From assembly GCF_048381675.1 (NCBI RefSeq), contig NZ_JBLWIS010000005.1:1-64000 (forward strand): DNA of 64,000 nt, in the 5' to 3' direction. Below, piece after piece: positions 17,000 through 25,827 of the stretch. The stretch comes from Advenella sp048381675 (GTDB lineage: Bacteria; Pseudomonadota; Gammaproteobacteria; Burkholderiales; Burkholderiaceae_B). The stretch's first letter is position 1; each line of letters opens with the position of its first letter. A program made the position numbers and the translations under genes. The notes below the pieces were generated by a model. It was not told where the DNA came from, searched no databases, and was given only the letters and a program-made list of their open reading frames with translations.

Positions 17000-18091
17000 A
17001 TGAGCAACTCTCAACCACTGTCGGCACTTGATACCGACCAATATGCGCATATACTGCAGCACCCCATGCTGGATTTGCGGGCACCTATCGAATTCCAGCT
17101 AGGTGCCTTTCCTGGTACCGTCAATATCCCCCTGATGACCAATGATGAACGGGCACAGGTGGGCACCTGTTATAAACAGCATGGGCAAGAGGCTGCCATC
17201 AAGCTGGGGCACCAACTCGTCTCAGGTTCAATTAAAGAAGAACGCATCAGCCAGTGGATGGCGTTCTGCAAGAACCATCCTGATGGTTTCCTGTATTGTT
17301 TCAGAGGAGGCTTGCGCTCGCGCATCGTCCAGCAATGGCTTGCGGAAAGTGGCATGCCCTACCCAAGGGTCATCGGTGGGTACAAGACTCTGCGCAATTT
17401 CTGCCTGCAGCAATTGGATACGCTAAGCCGCCAGAAAATGCTGGTTCTAAGCGGCTATACCGGTAGCGGAAAAACCCCCATCATCGCCGCATTACCCAAC
17501 AGTATTGACCTGGAAAAGGCGGCTCACCACCGTGGCTCTTCCTTTGGCCGTCATGCTCTACCACAAGCCACCCAGATCAACTTCGAAAATCACATTGCGC
17601 GCCAATATCTGGATAAAGGTCACAGGCCAACATGGATAGTTGAAGATGAAAGTAAAACCATTGGTTCCTGCCATTTGCCTCTTGCCCTTTATCAAAATCT
17701 GAAACAGGCACCCATTGTCTTGCTGGAAGAACCTTTTGAATATCGCGTGCAGCATATCCAGGAAGAATACATCGACCTGATGCTGGCCGAATTCATGCAA
17801 CAAGACCCGGAACAGGCATGGCAGGCTTTTAGCCAGTATCTGGAACAAAGCCTGTATGCCATCAGGAAACGACTCGGCGGCGCGCTTTACCAGGAATTAA
17901 ACCTGATACAGCAACAGGCCATCAGCAGGCACCGGGAACAAGGCGATGCACAGGCCCATCTGGCGTGGTTGACCCCGTTAATTGAGCAATACTATGATCC
18001 CATGTACCGCTATCAGTTGGAACAAAAACAGGAGCGCATCATTTTCAGGGGAAACAAGCAGGCAGTTCTTGAGTATTTATTAGCCTGTTGA
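17000..18091 (+). CDS. selU: tRNA 2-selenouridine synthase (SelU/MnmH)
   Basis: Replaces sulfur by selenium at the wobble 2-thiouridine of some tRNAs, using selenophosphate from SelD, via a geranylated intermediate. The N-terminal rhodanese domain (about 10-130) carries the active Cys in FLYCFRGGLRSR. A P-loop GYTGSGKT follows near residue 150, then the family C-terminal region. The length of 363 residues is normal. Coupling to selD supports the role and suggests that selenium is used at least for tRNA modification in this organism. Confidence 0.95.
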   Translation: MSNSQPLSALDTDQYAHILQHPMLDLRAPIEFQLGAFPGTVNIPLMTNDERAQVGTCYKQHGQEAAIKLGHQLVSGSIKEERISQWMAFCKNHPDGFLYCFRGGLRSRIVQQWLAESGMPYPRVIGGYKTLRNFCLQQLDTLSRQKMLVLSGYTGSGKTPIIAALPNSIDLEKAAHHRGSSFGRHALPQATQINFENHIARQYLDKGHRPTWIVEDESKTIGSCHLPLALYQNLKQAPIVLLEEPFEYRVQHIQEEYIDLMLAEFMQQDPEQAWQAFSQYLEQSLYAIRKRLGGALYQELNLIQQQAISRHREQGDAQAHLAWLTPLIEQYYDPMYRYQLEQKQERIIFRGNKQAVLEYLLAC

Positions 18092-18176
18092 TCATCCCGC
18101 CATGGCCCACGCCCGACTTGACGACGCATAATCACGCTCAGGATTGCAACCTGATTCAGCGCAGATAACTCCAAAA

Positions 18177-18220
18177 AAATTGCCCCTGAAACCGCTAATC
18201 ACGGTTCAGGGGCAATTTTA
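18177..18220. terminator. Bidirectional terminator between selU and ilvD
   Basis: AAAATTGCCCCTGAAACCG and CGGTTCAGGGGCAATTTT form a long, nearly perfect stem flanked by an A-run on the left and a T-run on the right. It can therefore stop transcripts of both convergent genes. Confidence 0.9.
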
Positions 18221-18241
18221 TGCCGATCGCTAATATATCGA

Positions 18242-20107
18242 TTAACGACGCTTCAACTGGCTGACATCACGTACGGCCCCACGATCTGCCGATGTTGCCA
18301 TGGCGGCATACGCCTGCAAAGCCTGTGAAACATAACGTTCACGGTTTTCAGGTTGCCATGCACGGTCACCCTTGGCTTCCATGGCGACACGGCGACTTGC
18401 CAGTTCTTCGTCAGAAACCGCCAGGTGAATGGTACGGTTGGGGATGTCAATTTCAATGATATCGCCCTGCTGGACCAGACCGATATTGCCTCCTTCAGCG
18501 GCTTCAGGAGAAGCATGGCCAATCACCAGGCCTGAAGAACCTCCAGAGAAACGGCCATCGGTCAAGAGAGCGGCTTTTGCACCCAGACCTTTGGATTTCA
18601 GGTAAGAGGTTGGGTACAGCATTTCCTGCATGCCTGGCCCGCCTTTAGGACCTTCATAACGGATAATGACCACATCACCCTCTTTGACTTCATCGCCCAG
18701 GATGCCTGCGGTGGCATCTTCCTGGCTTTCGTAAATGACAGCCTTGCCGGTAAATTTCAGGATGCTTTCATCAACACCGGCAGTTTTCACAATACAGCCA
18801 TTGATTGCCAGGTTGCCATACAGCACCGCCAGGCCACCATCTTCAGAATAGGCATGTGCCTTGTCGCGGATACAGCCATTGGCCCGGTCCAGGTCTAGGC
18901 TGGGATACTGGCGCTCTTGGCTGAAAGCCACCTGGGTAGGCACACCACCGGGGGAGGCTTTGTAAAATTCTTTCACTTCATCGCTGGCATGGCCACCGCA
19001 AACATCCCATTGCTCAATCGCTTTGCCCAAGGTACCGGCATGCACGTTGCCAGCATCCAGGTCCAGTAGTCCGGCGCGGGACAATTCACCCAAAATGGCC
19101 ATGATACCACCAGCACGGTGCACATCTTCCATGTGATATTTATTGGTTGCCGGTGCCACCTTGCTTAAGCATGGCACTTTGCGGGAAATACGGTCAATAT
19201 CGGACATGGTGAAATCAACACCTGCTTCCTGGGCAGCTGCCAACAAGTGCAGCACGGTATTGGTTGAACCACCCATGGACACATCAAGGGCCATGGCATT
19301 TTCATAAGACGCTTTGGCAGCAATATTACGCGGCAGGACAGAAGCATCATCCTGCTCGTAATAGCGTTTGCAAAGGTCAACAATCAACCGGCCCGCACGC
19401 AGGAACAGGGATTTGCGCTTGGCATGGGTCGCTACCAGAGAACCGTTACCCGGCAAGGACAGGCCCAGCACTTCGGTCAGACAGTTCATGGAGTTGGCGG
19501 TAAACATGCCGGAACATGATCCGCAGGTAGGACAGGCACTACGTTCGGTTTCCAGGGACTCGGCATCGGATACGGTTGGGTCACCAGCCTTGATCATGGC
19601 GTCGATCAGGTCAATCTTGGCAATTACCTGAGTAGTGCCCGGTGCGGTCACTTTACCCGCTTCCATCGGACCACCCGATACAAACACGACGGGAATATTC
19701 AAGCGCATGGCAGCCATCAACATTCCGGGAGTGATTTTGTCGCAGTTGGAAATGCATACCATGGCGTCAGCGCAGTGTGCATTGACCATGTATTCGACCG
19801 AGTCAGCAATCAGCTCGCGGGAAGGCAAGGAATACAGCATGCCACTATGGCCCATGGCGATACCGTCATCAACCGCAATGGTGTTGAATTCTTTGGCCAC
19901 GCCACCGGCCGCCTCAATCTCACGCGCCACCAGTTGTCCCATGTCTTTAAGATGCACGTGCCCGGGCACAAACTGGGTAAAAGAGTTAACCACGGCAATA
20001 ATGGGTTTGCCAAAATCACCTTCTTTCATCCCTGTGGCACGCCACAAGGCACGGGCACCAGCCATATTACGGCCATGGGTGGAAGTTTTTGATCGATACT
20101 GAGGCAT
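18242..20107 (-). CDS. ilvD: Dihydroxy-acid dehydratase
   Basis: Iron-sulfur enzyme that dehydrates 2,3-dihydroxy acids to 2-oxo acids in valine, leucine and isoleucine synthesis. Cluster-binding motifs are present: SNCDKITPGM and PTCGSCSGMFTANSMNCL, plus the C-terminal TDGRFSGGSSGLVIGHASPEA block. The length of 621 residues fits the long form (E. coli 616). The ATG at 20107 has TAGGAA about 6 bases upstream. It lies only 19 bases downstream of glnQ on the same strand, so it is probably read from the glnHPQ transcript, perhaps with its own promoter inside glnQ. Confidence 0.97.
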   Translation of the reverse strand: MPQYRSKTSTHGRNMAGARALWRATGMKEGDFGKPIIAVVNSFTQFVPGHVHLKDMGQLVAREIEAAGGVAKEFNTIAVDDGIAMGHSGMLYSLPSRELIADSVEYMVNAHCADAMVCISNCDKITPGMLMAAMRLNIPVVFVSGGPMEAGKVTAPGTTQVIAKIDLIDAMIKAGDPTVSDAESLETERSACPTCGSCSGMFTANSMNCLTEVLGLSLPGNGSLVATHAKRKSLFLRAGRLIVDLCKRYYEQDDASVLPRNIAAKASYENAMALDVSMGGSTNTVLHLLAAAQEAGVDFTMSDIDRISRKVPCLSKVAPATNKYHMEDVHRAGGIMAILGELSRAGLLDLDAGNVHAGTLGKAIEQWDVCGGHASDEVKEFYKASPGGVPTQVAFSQERQYPSLDLDRANGCIRDKAHAYSEDGGLAVLYGNLAINGCIVKTAGVDESILKFTGKAVIYESQEDATAGILGDEVKEGDVVIIRYEGPKGGPGMQEMLYPTSYLKSKGLGAKAALLTDGRFSGGSSGLVIGHASPEAAEGGNIGLVQQGDIIEIDIPNRTIHLAVSDEELASRRVAMEAKGDRAWQPENRERYVSQALQAYAAMATSADRGAVRDVSQLKRR

Positions 20108-20126
20108 ACTGATTCCTAATACTAAC

Positions 20127-20855
20127 TTATACGACGTGTTGTAAAAAGTCTTTTAAACGCTGACTGGGAGGATTAGATAATAATTCAGATGGCGGGCCAT
20201 CATGCGCTATTTTACCTTGATCGATAAAAATTAAGCGACTTCCTACCTTGCGCGCAAAGTCCATTTCATGTGTCACCACAATCATGGTCATGCCCTCTTC
20301 GGCCAGATCTTTCATGACCTTAAGCACTTCATGACGCAATTCGGGATCCAGGGCCGACGTCGGCTCATCAAACAGCATCAACAAGGGATTAACCGCAAGT
20401 GCACGGGCAATGGCCACACGCTGCTGCTGCCCGCCAGAGAGCTCGCCGGGATAATGGCCCATGCGCTCGGCCAGGCCGACTTTCTCAAGCAGGGCAATTG
20501 CTTGCTGGCGAGCTTCCGCCTTGGAGGCACCACGCGTATGAATCGGACCAAACATGACGTTTTCAAGGGCGGTTAGTTGCGGAAACAGGTTGAACTGCTG
20601 AAACACCATCCCTGCTTCCCGGCGCAATTCACGCACCTCGGCTGGCTTGCCCCGTACGCTTAGCTTGCCTACCCGGATATCGCCCCCCTGAATGGTTTCC
20701 AGGGCATTGATGCAACGCAGGAAAGTGGATTTACCCGAACCGGAAGGCCCCACCACCACCACGACCTCACCCTTTTCAATCGTCAGGCTGATGTCGTTGA
20801 GAATTGTATTGTGGCCAAATTTTTTGACCACGTTTTCAAAAGTAACCATGCTCAT
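20127..20855 (-). CDS. glnQ: Glutamine ABC transporter ATPase
   Basis: A 242-residue ATPase for polar amino acid import. Walker A is GPSGSGKST, the Q-loop lies in GMVFQQFNLFPQLTALENV, the signature is LSGGQQQR, Walker B is LMLFDEPTSALDPE and the H-loop is VTHEMDFAR. The best start is the ATG at 20855, which overlaps the glnP stop as ATGA. A second ATG two codons later is possible. Assignment to glutamine follows the strongly GlnH-like binding protein of the same operon. Confidence 0.93.
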   Translation of the reverse strand: MSMVTFENVVKKFGHNTILNDISLTIEKGEVVVVVGPSGSGKSTFLRCINALETIQGGDIRVGKLSVRGKPAEVRELRREAGMVFQQFNLFPQLTALENVMFGPIHTRGASKAEARQQAIALLEKVGLAERMGHYPGELSGGQQQRVAIARALAVNPLLMLFDEPTSALDPELRHEVLKVMKDLAEEGMTMIVVTHEMDFARKVGSRLIFIDQGKIAHDGPPSELLSNPPSQRLKDFLQHVV

Positions 20856-21562
20856 AAAATACGCATCCTATGTTCCATCGTTTTCAGGATAAGCGCAATC
20901 AGCCCTGTCAGGATCAGGTAAATGACAGCGACCGCACCCCAGATTTCAACAGCCCTGAAGTTACTGGCCATGATTTCCTGGCCTTGGCGAGTCAGCTCGG
21001 CAACCCCGATCACGATAAACAAAGAGGAGTCTTTGAGGCTGATAATACACTGGTTACCCAAGGCGGGAATCATGCGACGGAATGCAATGGGCCCGATAAT
21101 GCGGAGCAGGATCTTATGAAAGGGCAAACCCATGGATTGACCGGCCTCGTACAGGCCTTTGGGCACCGATTGCAAGGCACCCCGCACGATTTCCGCAATA
21201 TAGGCACCCGAGTTGATCATGAGCGTGGCAATCGCGGCACTCATCCCATCAACACGGACATCCACCATCAGTGGCAGGGCAAAGTAAATGAACATGACCT
21301 GCACCACAATAGGCGTTCCGCGCACCACCAGGATGTAGCCCTGGGCAATCATCGACAACAATGGAAGCAATATGCCGCTTAGTGGCCGTTGACTGATGAG
21401 TTCGGCCGAAAACCAGGCGGGCACATAAGAACGGATCACCCCCGCCAAAGCCCCCAGCAAGGCACCGCCAAACAGGCCCCAGAGGGTAATTTTGATTGTC
21501 ACAATGGTGCCTTTCCATAAGCTGGGCAAGGCATCCCAAACAACCGACAAGTCAAAGTCCAT
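20852..21562 (-). CDS. glnP: Glutamine ABC transporter permease
   Basis: A 236-residue inner-membrane permease of the HisM/GlnP type with several hydrophobic segments and the loop EIVRGALQSVPKGLYEAGQSMGLPFHKILLRI (about 120-150). Starting at MDFDLSVVWDALPSLWKGT (ATG at 21562) gives the family size and has AAAGGA upstream. A longer open frame to 21637 would run into the glnH-glnP attenuator hairpin and is not favoured. The stop overlaps the glnQ start by 4 bases. Confidence 0.92.
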   Translation of the reverse strand: MDFDLSVVWDALPSLWKGTIVTIKITLWGLFGGALLGALAGVIRSYVPAWFSAELISQRPLSGILLPLLSMIAQGYILVVRGTPIVVQVMFIYFALPLMVDVRVDGMSAAIATLMINSGAYIAEIVRGALQSVPKGLYEAGQSMGLPFHKILLRIIGPIAFRRMIPALGNQCIISLKDSSLFIVIGVAELTRQGQEIMASNFRAVEIWGAVAVIYLILTGLIALILKTMEHRMRIL

Positions 21563-21600
21563 ATAATCTATCCTTTGCTGAATTTTTAACCGGTAATCCT

Positions 21601-21643
21601 GAAAAAAGAAAACGGTGATTGCCAGACACAAAGCCAATCACCG
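21601..21643 (-). terminator. Attenuating terminator between glnH and glnP
   Basis: On the minus strand, CGGTGATTG pairs with CAATCACCG around a 13-base loop, followed by TTTTCTTTTTTC. The position right after the binding-protein gene fits partial termination that yields more GlnH than GlnP/GlnQ. Confidence 0.8.
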
Positions 21644-21685
21644 CCTCAGATTACCTTGACATATATACCAGAAAAGCCTGGTTTA

Positions 21686-22444
21686 TTACTTCACGGCAGA
21701 ACCGAACCACTTGGTGTAGATTTTGTCGTACTCACCGCTTTCCTTGAGTTTTTTCAGGGCACCGTTGACTTTTTCAACCATGTCGCTGCCTTTGGGGAAA
21801 GCAATGCCATAAAAATCGCCACTTTGCAGGGCACCGGTTACCACCACTTTGCCTTTACCCGCTGTATTGGCATAGTACTGCACGTTAGGGGTGTCATGAA
21901 CAACCGCATCCACACGGCCGGTAGCCAGGTCAAGGAAGGCATTGTCAATATTCGGGAACAGTTTCAGTTTGGCCTCGGGCACTTCTTTTTTCAGGAAGTC
22001 CACAGTAGCCGTACCGGTTTTGACTGCCACCTCTTTGCCAGCCAAGTCTGCCGCCGTTTTGATGTTTTCATTTTTGACTGACGTCAGGATAGCCAGGCCA
22101 CTTTCATAGTAAGGGTCTGAAAAATCAATAACTTGCTTGCGTTCGTCTTTAATGGTGATGCCAGCCAGGGCAGCATCAATGTTTTTGGTTTGCAGGCCGG
22201 GGATGATGCCATTGAAATCCATGGGTTGCAGGCGGTATTTCAAGCCCAGCTCTTTGGCGATGGCATCCCATAAGTCAATATCAAAACCAACATATTTATC
22301 ATCCTGCTTGAACTCGAACGGCACGAAGGCAGTATCGGTGGCAACAATAAGCTCTTTGTCCTGGGCATAAGCCGTGGTGGCAACAGGTGCCGCAAAAGTA
22401 ATGGCAAAGCCCAGCAAGGCCGCTTTCATTTTGTTTTTCAACAT
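21686..22444 (-). CDS. glnH: Glutamine-binding periplasmic protein
   Basis: The 252-residue solute-binding protein delivers glutamine to GlnPQ. A signal peptide (about 1-27, ending ATTAYA) precedes ELIVATDTAFVPFEFKQDDKYVGFDIDLWDAIAKELGL, which is nearly identical to the E. coli GlnH sequence, as is the LFPNIDNAFLDLATGRVDAVVHDTPN block. That likeness, beyond the general family, supports glutamine as ligand. It is the first gene of glnHPQ-ilvD. Upstream AT-rich DNA (22445-22638) must hold its promoter, but none was called with confidence. Confidence 0.94.
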   Translation of the reverse strand: MLKNKMKAALLGFAITFAAPVATTAYAQDKELIVATDTAFVPFEFKQDDKYVGFDIDLWDAIAKELGLKYRLQPMDFNGIIPGLQTKNIDAALAGITIKDERKQVIDFSDPYYESGLAILTSVKNENIKTAADLAGKEVAVKTGTATVDFLKKEVPEAKLKLFPNIDNAFLDLATGRVDAVVHDTPNVQYYANTAGKGKVVVTGALQSGDFYGIAFPKGSDMVEKVNGALKKLKESGEYDKIYTKWFGSAVK

Positions 22445-22638
22445 GTCTACTCCTGAATACGTGGATTAATGCTTCGTGTTCTTCATGCGCTGGGCCAGCA
22501 ATCCCCTGCATGATGAATAACGCTCAATATAACCTGTTTTATAGGATAATGAACAGTTAAAAATAAGGTCTTAAGGTAAACCCGAAAGTCCATAAAACCT
22601 GTATAAATATTCATTCGGTTTTTTCCAAAGGTGTTTCC

Positions 22639-23679
22639 ATGCTGTCTTATATCAATATCAAGGGCTCGGCCCATGAGGCAGGCCGCCAGTTGGGTGAGTT
22701 TGGTGCACCCGGCGTCCATGCCTTTCTGCTCAAATCACCCGACTGGGCTTATATCACTTCTTTCAGGAATGACCCTCGGCTCATCGACATGAAAGCACGG
22801 GTGCAACAGCATTTCCCTGCTATCTGGGAGGAAATCCAGGGACTGTCAAAAGGGCTGGAACTGGATGAAACCGATGTATTCCTGTGGAATTGCCGTGGTG
22901 ACATCTGGGCCATGAGCAAAGACGGCTGCACCACCGTGCAATACCCGCAAACGGCACAGCGCAATGAACGGCGCATTTGCCACAATGAAGACGGCTACCC
23001 TGAATTTAACGGCTATTGCGCCATGGCCCATTACCAGATAGATAGCGGCCCCGCCTTCACCTCATTCGTGTATCCGGCCTCTATTCCTGGACATACATTT
23101 GGGGTGAGCAATGCAGGCCTGGCCATGGCTGTTAACAACCTGCGTGCCCGCCACGTGGCTAGCGGCATTCCGCGCATGGTGCTTACCCGCGCCCTATTAA
23201 ACCAGACCACGCTGGAACATGCGGTGGAACTCTTGCAAACTACTCCCCGGGCGGGCGGTTTTCATGTCAGCCTTGCCCATACGGGCAGCTCCCAACTGCT
23301 TAGTATCGAATTTTTTTCATCCATCTGTTCCGTCAAGACTATCACGACAGATCATGTGCATGCCAACCATGCCATCCACCAGGAAACCTTCAATTACCCG
23401 CAAATCATTACCGGCTCATCGGGCTGGCGCCAGCTGCGTGGACAGCAAATGCTGGCTGAGGGAGTCAGCCAGCCATTGCAAATCCTGGCCGACCAAAGCC
23501 ACCCGCAATTCCCCATCTACCGCAAGCAGGCCAATGACAGCGACCATGAAAACACCCTGGCAACCGCAGACATGCAAATTGGACAGCAAGGCATAGAATG
23601 GCAGGTATACGATAGCGCCTGGCCAGCCAAACCGCTTTATGTGTTTCATAATGCCGATCTGGTTTCCAGCAATGTTTAA
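22639..23679 (+). CDS. C45-family (acyl-CoA:6-APA acyltransferase-like) hydrolase
   Basis: A 346-residue Ntn-hydrolase-type protein resembling the isopenicillin N acyltransferase / peptidase C45 family. The conserved DGCTTV (Cys about residue 96, the expected nucleophile exposed by self-cleavage) is followed by RRICHNEDG, the family's second signature. GHTFGVSNAGLAMAVNNLR is also typical. No signal peptide is seen. It is divergent from glnHPQ and has no obvious pathway partner. Bacterial members act on amides of various kinds, and the substrate here is unknown. AAAGGTG precedes the ATG. Confidence 0.8.
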   Translation: MLSYINIKGSAHEAGRQLGEFGAPGVHAFLLKSPDWAYITSFRNDPRLIDMKARVQQHFPAIWEEIQGLSKGLELDETDVFLWNCRGDIWAMSKDGCTTVQYPQTAQRNERRICHNEDGYPEFNGYCAMAHYQIDSGPAFTSFVYPASIPGHTFGVSNAGLAMAVNNLRARHVASGIPRMVLTRALLNQTTLEHAVELLQTTPRAGGFHVSLAHTGSSQLLSIEFFSSICSVKTITTDHVHANHAIHQETFNYPQIITGSSGWRQLRGQQMLAEGVSQPLQILADQSHPQFPIYRKQANDSDHENTLATADMQIGQQGIEWQVYDSAWPAKPLYVFHNADLVSSNV

Positions 23680-23682
23680 AGG

Positions 23683-23760
23683 GCTTGTTCCCAAGCAGGA
23701 GCATGGGAACAAGCGTACTTAAGGGTTGCTACTCGTTCCAACGCTCTTGCGCGGGAATGC
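23683..23760. repeat. Palindromic repeat (GGGAGCGTGGGAAC family) after the C45 gene
   Basis: GCTTGTTCCCA (23683-23693) and TGGGAACAAGC (23704-23714) form a perfect 11-bp stem. A second half-copy, GTTCCAACGCTCTTGCGCGGG, follows. It lies between the convergent C45 and ispB genes. Confidence 0.7.
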
Positions 23761-23811
23761 AGATTTATACTGCCTGCCACAACCGCCAAAGGCTTCCTAA
23801 CAAAAAAACGC

Positions 23812-24777
23812 TTAATTGTTGCGGTTAGTTGAAAAATGACAAAAACCAATCAAGGCATTTTTATACGGAGAATCGGGAAACGGTGCCAAGGCATTCAGTG
23901 CACGCTCAGCCTCTTCCTCTGCAATTTTACGGGTATATTCAAGGGCATCGGTAGCCTGAATCGCCCGTGCAACCTCGGTAAAATCAGCCTCGCCGGTTTC
24001 AATCGCCTTGTAAACCAGGTCGCGCTGCTCTGGAGTACCCACTTGCATGACACGAATCAGCGGCAAAGTTGGCTTGCCCTCGCGCAGATCATCGCCCACG
24101 TTCTTGCCCAGTGCCTCGGCATCGCCAGAGTAATCAAGCACATCATCAATCAACTGGAAAGCCGTACCCACATAACAGCCATATTCGGCAGCGGCCTTTT
24201 CCTGTTCCGGGGTTGCTCCGGCAATCACCGCCCCGGTTTGCGCGGCAGCTTCAAACAGCTTGGCGGTTTTATAACGCACCACTTGCAGATAACGCTCAAC
24301 CGAGACATCGGGATCATGGACATTCAATAACTGCAGGACTTCACCTTCGGCAATGATGGTGGTTGCATTGGACACGATTTGCATCACCCGCATGGAATCG
24401 ATGTCGACCATCATTTCAAATGAACGGGAATACAAATAGTCGCCCACCAGCACGCTGGCCGCATTGCCGAACACCGCATTGGCGGTACTGCGACCGCGCC
24501 GCATGTCAGACTCGTCTACCACATCGTCATGCAACAAGGTAGAGGTATGGATGAACTCAATGATAGCGGCCATCAGGTGATGGTCTGCCCCTTTGTACCC
24601 TAGCGCATTGGCAACCATAAGCACCATGGCAGGACGCATGCGTTTGCCTCCTGCGCTGATGATATAGTCACCAATAGTACGGATCATGACGACTTCAGAG
24701 TTCAAACGCTGACGGATAACGGCATCTACCGCTTTCATGTCATTGGCAATGGGGCTAACAATCTCGGCTAAGTTCAA
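23812..24777 (-). CDS. ispB: Octaprenyl (polyprenyl) diphosphate synthase
   Basis: Builds the long isoprenoid side chain of ubiquinone. The trans-prenyltransferase aspartate motifs are intact: LLHDDVVDESDMRRGR (first, about residue 90) and LIDDVLDYSG (second, about 215), with GGKRMRPAMVLM at the front. The length of 321 residues fits IspB (E. coli 323). In many proteobacteria ispB is divergent from rplU, whereas here it lies about 21 kb away, which points to rearrangement. Chain length is inferred, not read directly. Confidence 0.94.
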   Translation of the reverse strand: MNLAEIVSPIANDMKAVDAVIRQRLNSEVVMIRTIGDYIISAGGKRMRPAMVLMVANALGYKGADHHLMAAIIEFIHTSTLLHDDVVDESDMRRGRSTANAVFGNAASVLVGDYLYSRSFEMMVDIDSMRVMQIVSNATTIIAEGEVLQLLNVHDPDVSVERYLQVVRYKTAKLFEAAAQTGAVIAGATPEQEKAAAEYGCYVGTAFQLIDDVLDYSGDAEALGKNVGDDLREGKPTLPLIRVMQVGTPEQRDLVYKAIETGEADFTEVARAIQATDALEYTRKIAEEEAERALNALAPFPDSPYKNALIGFCHFSTNRNN

Positions 24778-24926
24778 GGTAAATCCAACAGATTAAGAAA
24801 AAGAATCAATGTAGAATGCTGTTAAAGTCTGTAATTATATTCGACTCACCCGCATATCATAGTGAAAAACCTTATTTCAATGATAATGTACCTGTTTTTG
24901 ATGATTTTCGAAACAACTCTGCAGCA

Positions 24927-25808
24927 ATGACAAACCACGATTTCACCACCCTCCTGTCACGCGCTGAACGCGTGCTGGGCCAGCTTGAAGCATGGCTGCC
25001 CCCCGTCCCTCCAACGCCTGACTGGCATGCCTGCGCTTTCAGATGGCGTAAAAAAGGCAACACCGCCTGGCTCGATGCTGTCAAACATGTCTCGGCCATC
25101 AGGCCTGATGACCTAAAGCACATCGACCGGCAAAAAAACATCATCGAACGCAATACCCTGCACTTTCTTGAAAAAAAACCGGCCAACAACGTCCTGATGA
25201 CCGGTGCCCGTGGAACCGGCAAAAGCTCGCTGGTCAAAGCCATGCTGGATAAATACGCCAGCCAGGGCCTGCGACTGATAGAAGTAGACAAATCAGACCT
25301 GGGTGACCTGGCCGATATTGTCGATCTCGTTGCCCACCGCCCCGAACGTTTCATCATTTTCTGCGATGACCTGTCCTTTGAAGAAGGCGAAGCCAGCTAC
25401 AAAGCGCTGAAATCCATCCTTGATGGCTCCATCTCTTCAGCAGGTGATAACGTGCTGGTCTACGCCACCTCAAACCGTCGCCACCTCATGCCTGAATACA
25501 TGAGCGAAAACCTCGACGCCAAACACCAAAGCGATGGCGAAGTCCATCCTGGCGAAACGGTGGAAGAAAAAATTTCCTTGTCAGAGCGCTTTGGCCTTTG
25601 GCTATCCTTCTATCCCTTCAGGCAAGACGATTATCTGGACATCGTCTATCACTGGCTGCGTGAACTGGGTTGCCCTGAAGAACACATCCTGGCCAGCCGC
25701 ACCGAAGCCCTGCAATGGACCATTGAACGTGGTTCCCGCTCAGGCCGCGTCGCCCGCCATTTCGCCCGCGACTGGGCTGCCCGCCACATGAACCCATCAA
25801 TCCGTTAA
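24927..25808 (+). CDS. DUF815-family AAA ATPase
   Basis: A 293-residue P-loop ATPase of the DUF815 family. Walker A is MTGARGTGKSSLVKAML (about 89-105) and Walker B is FIIFCDDLSF; SNRRHLMPEYM and LSERFGLWLSFYPF are family hallmarks. The frame is open to an ATG at 24816, but those extra residues do not look like the family. The ATG at 24927 (MTNHDFTTLLSRAERVLGQLE) matches it. The function is unknown. The Nudix gene follows after 19 bases, a pairing seen in related Burkholderiales. Confidence 0.85.
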   Translation: MTNHDFTTLLSRAERVLGQLEAWLPPVPPTPDWHACAFRWRKKGNTAWLDAVKHVSAIRPDDLKHIDRQKNIIERNTLHFLEKKPANNVLMTGARGTGKSSLVKAMLDKYASQGLRLIEVDKSDLGDLADIVDLVAHRPERFIIFCDDLSFEEGEASYKALKSILDGSISSAGDNVLVYATSNRRHLMPEYMSENLDAKHQSDGEVHPGETVEEKISLSERFGLWLSFYPFRQDDYLDIVYHWLRELGCPEEHILASRTEALQWTIERGSRSGRVARHFARDWAARHMNPSIR

Positions 25809-25827
25809 GACAAAAAAACACACAAAC

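Noticed and set aside
24816..24926. N-terminal extension of the DUF815 ATPase
   Set aside because: The added residues are not family-like and cover the likely promoter zone between ispB and this gene.
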